Part shown: positions 1 through 5,007 of the stretch, piece after piece
How positions within the stretch are numbered: position 1 is the first letter of the stretch
Layout: each line of letters starts with the position of its first letter
NCBI GenBank assembly: GCA_030634125.1
Contig: DAOWBJ010000074.1
Span: 1 to 7,358, forward strand
Direction: 5' to 3'
DNA: 7,358 nucleotides
Source: Victivallales bacterium
GTDB lineage: Bacteria > Verrucomicrobiota > Lentisphaeria > Victivallales > Victivallaceae
Position numbers and translations under genes: made by a program
The notes under the pieces: generated by a model
Seen by the model: only the letters and a program-made list of their open reading frames with translations
The model's database searches: none
Told to the model about the DNA's origin: nothing

Positions 1-668
1 ATGTTTGGCAACCTGGAAAATCATCCAAAGATATTGCTGAAAAATTCCGCGAGGCTGCCGCTATTTACGACGTGGTGTGTTTCTATCAGTCTTTCTGGGG
101 AAAAACTGTCTGGATCATAACGCAGGCGATTCGTGAGTCGCCCTCGGCACTTTTTATCTCACCTTACGTGGAGAGCGGGGGGAAGCCGACAAGCGAGGCT
201 CCGCAGGGAAGCGCCTGCAAGCCATGGGTACCGGACAGCATCCAGCACTTCGTTCTGGCCGTTCCTTTTGCGCGTAAGGATTTAAAACGCGGTATCCTCA
301 CTCCGTCAGACCGTAATTCCGCCGACAGTGAAAGCATTAACTTCATCGCGCCATCCTATTATGCCAGCAGCCGCGGCGGCACTTGTCCCGCAGGAGCAAC
401 TACTACGGCATGCGCCGTTTTTCTTTATGCCGTTATGCCCGGGAAACCATCCCCGAAAAACGTGGTGGACATCCTCCGCTCCACATCCGGAATCGACCGG
501 AAGCTTCTCCTCTCCGTCAAAGACATGGACGTCGCGGCAGTGGACAAGCTGCAAAAAGAGATTGCGTCGCTCAGAAAGCCGGCACCCGGCAAACAACGTA
601 AACTTGACGCTCCCGGTGTACTCAACCTCTTCAAAGCATACCGGAAGGTCGTGAATCAAAAAAAATAG
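1..668 (+). CDS. S8 (subtilisin-fold) protease-like protein, C-terminal part, putative catalytic Ser replaced by Cys; 5'-truncated
   Basis: The frame is open from base 3 to the TAG at 666-668, giving 221 visible residues; the start lies upstream of the window. An in-frame GTG at 72 is probably internal, because coding-like sequence precedes it. The order of elements matches the second half of a subtilase domain. A buried strand DVVCFYQSFWG is followed by SALFISPYVESGG (fragment residues 48-60), where the oxyanion 'AAGN' loop normally sits. Next come HFVLAVPFA (82-90, like 'vitVgA'), INFIAPS (112-118, like 'vdi.APG') and RGGTCPAGATTTA, where 'GTSMAxPhvAG' is expected. The end is LDAPGVLNLFKAY (201 onward), like the closing 'GaGvvna..A' element. 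The nucleophile position is Cys128, the usual following Pro is Ala, and the oxyanion Asn is absent. The catalytic Asp and His would lie outside the window. The assignment rests on motif order and is moderate; a pseudo-protease or an unrelated fold remains possible. Parts are GC-rich compared with downstream genes. Confidence 0.5.
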   Translation, partial: VWQPGKSSKDIAEKFREAAAIYDVVCFYQSFWGKTVWIITQAIRESPSALFISPYVESGGKPTSEAPQGSACKPWVPDSIQHFVLAVPFARKDLKRGILTPSDRNSADSESINFIAPSYYASSRGGTCPAGATTTACAVFLYAVMPGKPSPKNVVDILRSTSGIDRKLLLSVKDMDVAAVDKLQKEIASLRKPAPGKQRKLDAPGVLNLFKAYRKVVNQKK

Positions 669-689
669 AAAATCCGGAACTATAATAAT

Positions 690-2048
690 ATGTCAGAATC
701 ACAATCTTTAAATCCTGAGGGCATCGTTTACCTTGTCAGTCTGGGCTGTCCTAAAAATCTCGTTGACACAGAAGTAATGACCGGACTTTTAGTCAGCAAT
801 GGCTTTTTCCTGACCATGGATCCTGATCAGGCGGATATTTATCTCATCAATACCTGCGCGTTTATTCCCTCTGCCCGCTCTGAATCGACCGAGGCTCTGG
901 AAGAAGCGCAGGCGTGGAAAGAAGAAGCTCCCGATGAGCGTAAAATCATCATTGCCGGCTGCCTCATACAATGGGACAAACAAGAATCGTATCGTAAACA
1001 ATTTCCAATAGTTGACCTCTGGACAGGTGTCGATCAAGTTCCGGATATCGCCAGGCTGCTTAAAGAAATAAAGCCCGGCTTGAATTACCATCGCAACGAA
1101 ACCCCGACATTTCTTTATGATGAAAAAATACCGCGTTTACGGCTCACTTTACCGCATATCGCTTATCTGAAAATAGCCGACGGCTGTGATAATCGTTGTT
1201 CGTACTGCGCGATTCCCGACATTCGCGGCGATATGCGCAGCCGCTCACTGCAATCCGTAGTTTCTGAAGCTGAAACCGCGTTGAATAACGACGCCACAGA
1301 GTTACTGATCATGGCGCAGGATATTACAACTTTCGGCGACGACCGCGAAGACAATGAAGATTTGTCCGCGCTGCTTCTTGAAATAGATAACCTGAAGGGA
1401 AAAAATTTCTGGATTCGTCTGCTTTACACGCATCCGGCGCACTTCCCGCAAAAACTCATTGATACGATAGCTGCCCGCAAACACGTTTTGCCTTATGTCG
1501 ATATGCCGATGCAGCACATTTCCGCAAAACTTCTCAACAGCATGCACCGCCGCATTTCCGAGGCGGACACCCGTAATTTACTCCGGCGCATGCGTAAAGG
1601 CATTCCGAATCTGGCAATCAGAACAACTTTTATTACCGGTTTGCCGGGCGAAACTGAAGAAGATTTCAAAATGCTCAAGGATTTTATTATCGAGCAGGAA
1701 TTCGAACGTCTTGGTGTATTCAGTTATTCGCCGGAACCCGATACACCGGCAGCAGGTTTTCCTGATCAGGTTCCTCACGCTCTTGCCGAGGCGCGCGTCG
1801 CTGAATTAATGGAAATTCAAGCAAAAATATCATTAAAAAAGAATAAATTACTTGTCGGACGCGAATTTGATGTTATTGTTGATTTTATAGAAGAGTTTGG
1901 CGCGGTCGGCAGGACTTATATGGACGCGCCGGAAATTGATAATGTCGTAGTCTTAGAAAACATCTGTGATTTAACACCGGGGCAAGTTTACAAAACTGTT
2001 ATTACAGATGCTGACACATACGAATTAACGGCCGGATTAAAAGATTAG
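690..2048 (+). CDS. rimO: Ribosomal protein S12 (Asp) methylthiotransferase RimO
   Basis: This radical SAM enzyme adds a methylthio group to the beta carbon of a conserved aspartate of ribosomal protein S12 in the cytoplasm. The 452 residues have the three expected parts. The N-terminal UPF0004 domain has LGCPKNLVDTE near residue 18 and the auxiliary 4Fe-4S cysteines C20, C56 and C91. The radical SAM core has DGCDNRCSYCAIP, with C166, C170 and C173 binding the SAM cluster. The C-terminal TRAM domain (about 375-445) contains GRTYMDAPEID. That TRAM sequence and LGCPKN favour RimO over the tRNA enzymes MiaB and MtaB. Length is normal for the family (about 430-450). The ATG at 690 lies 21 bp after the preceding stop and has only a weak GGA-type Shine-Dalgarno (676-678). 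The first residues before GIVYLVSLGC are poorly conserved in the family, so the exact start is slightly uncertain. The 5' part is much more GC-rich than the 3' part. Confidence 0.96.
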   Translation: MSESQSLNPEGIVYLVSLGCPKNLVDTEVMTGLLVSNGFFLTMDPDQADIYLINTCAFIPSARSESTEALEEAQAWKEEAPDERKIIIAGCLIQWDKQESYRKQFPIVDLWTGVDQVPDIARLLKEIKPGLNYHRNETPTFLYDEKIPRLRLTLPHIAYLKIADGCDNRCSYCAIPDIRGDMRSRSLQSVVSEAETALNNDATELLIMAQDITTFGDDREDNEDLSALLLEIDNLKGKNFWIRLLYTHPAHFPQKLIDTIAARKHVLPYVDMPMQHISAKLLNSMHRRISEADTRNLLRRMRKGIPNLAIRTTFITGLPGETEEDFKMLKDFIIEQEFERLGVFSYSPEPDTPAAGFPDQVPHALAEARVAELMEIQAKISLKKNKLLVGREFDVIVDFIEEFGAVGRTYMDAPEIDNVVVLENICDLTPGQVYKTVITDADTYELTAGLKD

Positions 2049-2051
2049 AGG
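2047..2051 (+). promoter_or_regulatory. Shine-Dalgarno for pgsA overlapping the rimO stop codon
   Basis: AGAGG begins inside the rimO TAG (2046-2048) and ends 5 bases before the pgsA ATG at 2057. This tight arrangement fixes the pgsA start and suggests translational coupling of rimO and pgsA on one transcript. Confidence 0.7.
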
Positions 2052-2056
2052 CAAAG

Positions 2057-2632
2057 ATGAATTTTCCAAACGCACTTACATTAGCACGAATTATTTTGAT
2101 TTTCGTTTTTATCATCCTCGCCGCCAACGCAGGTGGAGTTGCTGAAGATTTCAATTCTTCACATGTGCTGAGAATTATTGCATATATTGTAGCATTGGTA
2201 GCGGCGTTTACCGATTTAGCGGATGGTTATTTTGCCCGCAAATGGAACCAGGTTACGGATTTCGGCAAATTAATGGATCCATTAGCTGATAAAATTTTTG
2301 TTTCCGCAATAATGTTAATGATGGTGCAGTACCAGTTATTACCAGCCTGGGTGGCGGTAGTAATTGTTTCAAGGGAATTCCTCGTTACCGGGCTCCGCAT
2401 GCTCGCGCTTCAGAAAAACACCGTCATCGCCGCGGACATCTGGGGGAAAATCAAAACAGTTCTTCAAATGCTCATGATGGGAGTCGGCGGATTAGCCTGG
2501 ATCGGTTTATTCGATATAAAAGCAAGCATGACATGGACAATATCCCTCTACTTTATCTCAGTAATAACCATCTGGTCAGGCTTGGGGTATTTCGTCAAAT
2601 ACAAAAAACTCTACATCCACTCACTGGGCTGA
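2057..2632 (+). CDS. pgsA: CDP-diacylglycerol--glycerol-3-phosphate 3-phosphatidyltransferase (phosphatidylglycerophosphate synthase)
   Basis: The enzyme joins CDP-diacylglycerol and glycerol-3-phosphate at the inner membrane to give phosphatidylglycerophosphate, the precursor of phosphatidylglycerol and cardiolipin. The 191 residues carry the complete CDP-alcohol phosphatidyltransferase signature D-x2-DG-x2-AR-x8-G-x3-D-x3-D: D53, D56-G57, A60-R61, G70, D74 and D78, the metal and substrate ligands. PgsA-type blocks follow: REFLVTGLR (106-114) and GKIKTVLQ (130-137). These, with the N-terminal NFPNALTLARI start typical of PgsA, argue against PssA or cardiolipin synthase paralogs. Hydrophobic segments lie near residues 8-23, 38-52, 80-104, 136-151 and 155-178, as expected for about six membrane helices. 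Length is normal (about 180-200). It starts 8 bp after rimO, probably in the same operon, and converges with mreB across 47 bp. Confidence 0.95.
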   Translation: MNFPNALTLARIILIFVFIILAANAGGVAEDFNSSHVLRIIAYIVALVAAFTDLADGYFARKWNQVTDFGKLMDPLADKIFVSAIMLMMVQYQLLPAWVAVVIVSREFLVTGLRMLALQKNTVIAADIWGKIKTVLQMLMMGVGGLAWIGLFDIKASMTWTISLYFISVITIWSGLGYFVKYKKLYIHSLG

Positions 2633-2679
2633 AGATTAGGACATTCGCATATTTAGGAAAATTTAAATCGCAACTCGAA

Positions 2680-3711
2680 TTAAGCCATCGCGTGGATCAT
2701 TACGTCGAGGTCCTGGAGCATTACCCCGGTTCCCTTGGCGACGGCTTCAAGCGGTTCTTCGGCGACAAATACCGGCAGTCCGGTTTCTTCGACGATTAAA
2801 CGGTCAAGACCTTTGAGCAGGGCTCCGCCGCCGGCAAGCATGATACCGCGGTCAATTAAATCAGCCGCTAATTCAGGCGGGCAGCGTTCTAAAGTACCGC
2901 GAATTGCTTCAACAATACTGGCAATAGGTTCTTGTAAAGCATTGCGTATTTCACTAGCGGTTATTTTAACTGTTTTAGGCAGACCGGAAACTAAATCACG
3001 ACCTTTTACATCCATGGTTTCTTCTTCATTGACAGGATAAGCACTGCCTATTTCTATTTTTATCTTTTCAGAAGTTCTTTCTCCAACCATCAAATTATAA
3101 ACTCGTTTCATGTGCTGGCAAATCGCCGCGTCCAATTCATCTCCGCCGACCCGCACACTGCGTGATCCGACGATACCGTATAATGAAATAACCGCGACCT
3201 CAGTAGTACCGCCACCGATGTCAACAATCATACTTCCCTCAGGTTCGCCAATCGGCAGACCAACACCAATTGCCGCCGCCATAGGTTCCTCAATAAGGAA
3301 AACTTCACTTGCTCCGGCACGTTTCGCGTTGTCTTTTACGGCACGGTTCTCGACCTCGGTAATTCCTGAAGGCACCGCTATTAAAACCCGTGGAGACAGT
3401 ATACGCTGACGCCGGGGCACCAGGCTTACTGCTTTCTTTATAAAATAACGCAGCATCTCTTCATTTATATCAAAATCAGCGATAACTCCGTCTTTCATCG
3501 GGCGTACGGCACGAATATTGCCGGGAGTACGGCCAAGCATGCGTTTCGCTTCATTACCTATTTCAAGTATTTCTTTTGTGTTTTCGTTGATAGCAACAAC
3601 AGACGGTTCGCACAAACAAATACCTTTCTCACGCACAAATACCAAACTGTTGGCAGTTCCGAGATCAATACCAATATCACTGGAAAAAAGTTGAGTCAGT
3701 TTTTTTAACAT
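2680..3711 (-). CDS. mreB: Rod shape-determining protein MreB (bacterial actin)
   Basis: MreB polymerises on the inner face of the cytoplasmic membrane and directs the elongasome that inserts lateral peptidoglycan. The 343-residue protein has family-typical length. It contains the actin/HSP70 ATPase motifs in order: phosphate-1 DIGIDLGTAN (12-21), IEEPMAAAIG with E141 as the likely catalytic Glu, phosphate-2 VDIGGGTTEV (163-172) and adenosine motif MLAGGGALLKGL (291-302). The N terminus MLKKLTQLFSSD resembles the membrane-binding amphipathic start of Gram-negative MreB and supports the ATG at 3711-3709. A GGAT Shine-Dalgarno (3720-3717) lies 6 bases upstream, counted from its GGA. mreC and mreD usually follow mreB directly. 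Here the downstream neighbour on the minus-strand side is the convergent pgsA, so mreB appears to be transcribed alone. Confidence 0.97.
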   Translation of the reverse strand: MLKKLTQLFSSDIGIDLGTANSLVFVREKGICLCEPSVVAINENTKEILEIGNEAKRMLGRTPGNIRAVRPMKDGVIADFDINEEMLRYFIKKAVSLVPRRQRILSPRVLIAVPSGITEVENRAVKDNAKRAGASEVFLIEEPMAAAIGVGLPIGEPEGSMIVDIGGGTTEVAVISLYGIVGSRSVRVGGDELDAAICQHMKRVYNLMVGERTSEKIKIEIGSAYPVNEEETMDVKGRDLVSGLPKTVKITASEIRNALQEPIASIVEAIRGTLERCPPELAADLIDRGIMLAGGGALLKGLDRLIVEETGLPVFVAEEPLEAVAKGTGVMLQDLDVMIHAMA

Positions 3712-3757
3712 ATTTTATCCGTACTGGTTAAATTTTTATATCTAATTACACCTATTT

Positions 3758-3812
3758 ACGATAATGTCCAAAATAGGATTTTCAATTTTTTTTTAGAATA
3801 TTTCAAAAAAAA
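3758..3812 (-). promoter_or_regulatory. Candidate mreB promoter with UP-like A/T element
   Basis: On the minus strand there is a -35-like TTGAAA (3785-3780; five of six to TTGACA), a 16-base spacer and a -10-like TATCGT (3763-3758; four of six to TATAAT). Directly upstream of the -35 is GAAATATTCT followed by nine A residues, resembling the AAAWWT..AAAA pattern of an alpha-subunit UP element. Transcription would start near 3751, giving a leader of about 40 nt. The weak -10 and high AT background limit confidence. Confidence 0.4.
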
Positions 3813-3908
3813 GCCTTAATATTCTTCCAAAAACAAGCATATTTCTGTTATTTTTCATTATATCCGCATTTTCTCTGCCCAAAGCTCGATTATTTTTGTT
3901 CTTATGAC

Positions 3909-3938
3909 TTTAAATTCAGGGAAAAGCTCCTATATTAT
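3909..3938 (+). promoter_or_regulatory. Candidate promoter for the zinc-ribbon gene / pyrE / secA group
   Basis: TTTAAA (3909-3914) resembles a -35 box (four of six). TATATT (3931-3936) and TATTAT (3933-3938) resemble -10 boxes (five of six each) at spacings of 16 and 18. A start near 3943 would give a leader of about 40 nt. The region is AT-rich, so chance matches are likely. Confidence 0.28.
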
Positions 3939-3983
3939 ATATTTACTTGAACAGCTTAATTAATACATGTGGAAAATAATATT

Positions 3984-4376
3984 ATGACTGATATAACTGA
4001 GAATATTGGAGCGAAAGCTCAAATAGATTTTCAATGTCTTGAAAAAAGTTGTGACGGAATCATAAAATTCAATCTCGGCGACATCGCCGATTCCGGCTTT
4101 CAAACTGTATGCAAAAAATGCTATCATACTTATGAGCTGGACGGTCAACTGCGCGAGAAGTTGCTGAAAATGCTTCATCTTATCACGACTTTGCGCGAAG
4201 TTGAGGATATTCTCGGTGACTGCAAAATTTCCATAAACGTGGCAAACGGTGAAGTCAAGATTCCTTACGCTTTATTATTGACGCGTTTGAATACAATGAT
4301 TTCACTAAAGATCGGCGACCGCACGGTTGATTTTCACCTGCGAGTTGAACCTGGCGCAGAAGAAACTTTCCGTTAA
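3984..4376 (+). CDS. Conserved-looking protein of unknown function with N-terminal four-Cys putative zinc ribbon
   Basis: I do not recognise a named family for this 130-residue protein. Near the N terminus it has QCLEKSC (C18, C23) and CKKCYHTY (C43, C46). A CX4C...X19...CX2C arrangement like this commonly binds one zinc in a rubredoxin-like or zinc-ribbon fold. The remainder (about 55-130) has a short helical stretch (LREKLLKMLHLITTLREVEDIL), then an alternating segment with VEVKIP-like strands ending in GDRTVDFHLRVEP, suggesting a small alpha/beta domain. There is no signal peptide or membrane segment, so a cytoplasmic location is likely. The ATG at 3984 is chosen with GGA (3971-3973) as a weak, slightly distant Shine-Dalgarno; an in-frame GTG at 3969 would add five residues. 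It lies 43 bp upstream of pyrE and is probably co-transcribed with pyrE and secA. This suggests constitutive housekeeping expression but does not identify a function. Confidence 0.8.
   Translation: MTDITENIGAKAQIDFQCLEKSCDGIIKFNLGDIADSGFQTVCKKCYHTYELDGQLREKLLKMLHLITTLREVEDILGDCKISINVANGEVKIPYALLLTRLNTMISLKIGDRTVDFHLRVEPGAEETFR
4004..4025 (+). other. Small GNRA-type hairpin inside the first codons of the zinc-ribbon gene
   Basis: GAGC (4009-4012) and GCTC (4017-4020) pair around a GAAA tetraloop. After one G.A mismatch, TATT (4004-4007) pairs with AATA (4022-4025). It sits about 20 nt inside the coding sequence, where mRNA structure can affect translation, but it is short and may be coincidental. 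Confidence 0.3.
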
Positions 4377-4404
4377 TCAATAGTTTTAAAAATTAATATA
4401 TTAT

Positions 4405-4410
4405 AGAGGA
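4405..4410 (+). promoter_or_regulatory. Shine-Dalgarno for pyrE
   Basis: AGAGGA lies 9 bases before the ATG at 4420. It is the strongest ribosome binding site in the window and fixes the pyrE start. Confidence 0.65.
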
Positions 4411-4419
4411 ATAATTGTA

Positions 4420-4986
4420 ATGACAAAAGAAGAAATAATCAATATTTTCAAAGACGCTAAAGCTTTACTTGAGGGACATTTTAAATTACGCAGCGGCTTG
4501 CACAGCAATCGTTTTTTTCAGGCCGCGCTGCTTCTGCAATATCCTGACGTCGCGGAAAAAGTTTGCGCTGAACTGGCCGCTAAATTTAAAGATGCCAACA
4601 TTCAATGCGTAATATCTCCCGCTGTAGGCGGTTTGATTGTCGGGCAGGAAGTTGCCCGCGCGCTCGGAGTCCGTGCTATCTTTGCCGACAAAGTAAATGA
4701 CGAACTGGTACTCAAACGCGGTTTTAAAATCGCTCCCGGCGAAAGAATTCTTGTCGCCGAAGACGTCGTTACACGCGGCGGCAGAGTTCAACAGACCGTT
4801 AATCTCGTACGCGAACACGGCGGCGAAGTCGCGGGCATAGCGGTAATAGTTGACCGCAGTGCCGGAAACGCTGAATTTGATATTGAACATAAAGCTTTAC
4901 TTGAACTCGAATTGGAAACCTATGAACCGGACAGCTGTCCCTTATGCCAATCCGGCAGAGAAATAGAACAGCCCGGCTCAAAATAA
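4420..4986 (+). CDS. pyrE: Orotate phosphoribosyltransferase
   Basis: PyrE transfers orotate onto PRPP to make orotidine 5'-monophosphate, the fifth step of de novo pyrimidine synthesis, as a cytoplasmic dimer. The 188-residue protein has the type I phosphoribosyltransferase PRPP loop RILVAEDVVTRGG (109-121), with E114 and D115 binding ribose. The flexible-loop region DKVNDELVLKRGF (90-102) is also present. The start LLEGHFKLRSGLHSNRFFQ is typical for orotate binding (SGLHS, 25-29). The C terminus has CPLC (C173, C176) followed by G...PGSK. This tail belongs to the short PyrE form seen in Thermus-like and deltaproteobacterial lineages and is absent from the E. coli form. I recognise VTRGGR in place of VTTGGS as a normal variant of that clade. 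Neighbours are the zinc-ribbon gene 43 bp upstream and secA 21 bp downstream; no other pyr gene is visible. Confidence 0.96.
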   Translation: MTKEEIINIFKDAKALLEGHFKLRSGLHSNRFFQAALLLQYPDVAEKVCAELAAKFKDANIQCVISPAVGGLIVGQEVARALGVRAIFADKVNDELVLKRGFKIAPGERILVAEDVVTRGGRVQQTVNLVREHGGEVAGIAVIVDRSAGNAEFDIEHKALLELELETYEPDSCPLCQSGREIEQPGSK

Positions 4987-5007
4987 GCGAAGAGGTAAAT
5001 ACATAAT

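Larger units (their letters stand above)
3712..3983. other. Divergent AT-rich intergenic region between mreB and the zinc-ribbon gene
   Basis: This is the only long non-coding stretch in the window (272 bp) and should hold the promoters of two divergent units. It contains a T9 run (3786-3794) and an A8 run (3805-3812), which form part of a candidate mreB promoter. It also has the heptamer AAAGCTC twice in direct orientation (3881-3887 and 3923-3929, 42 bp apart). I see no tRNA, no convincing riboswitch and no GC-rich terminator hairpin. Confidence 0.7.

Noticed and set aside
1..120. ATG at base 1 opens a 39-codon frame ending at TAA 118-120
   Set aside because: It is out of frame with the long open frame from base 3, which has subtilase-like motifs; the product has no recognisable feature.
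306..659. 117-codon open frame on the minus strand inside the first gene
   Set aside because: It is antisense to the subtilase-like frame in a GC-rich stretch, has Cys/Ser/Ala-rich sequence without motifs, and no Shine-Dalgarno.
2633..2679. Possible bidirectional terminator between convergent pgsA and mreB
   Set aside because: Only a 5-bp pair (ATTCG 2643-2647 with CGAAT 2676-2680) across a 28-base loop is visible, with no GC-rich stem next to a T run.
3967..3987. Six-codon upstream frame (MWKIIL) whose TGA overlaps the ATG of the zinc-ribbon gene
   Set aside because: It could be a leader peptide by position, but it has no Shine-Dalgarno and nothing in its content suggests attenuation.
4394..4403. 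Palindrome TAATATATTA upstream of pyrE
   Set aside because: It is a short AT-only palindrome in an AT-rich gap, next to the pyrE ribosome binding site; there is no independent sign of an operator or terminator.
4486..4890. 134-codon minus-strand open frame inside pyrE
   Set aside because: It is fully overlapped by a clear orotate phosphoribosyltransferase and shows no protein-like motif.
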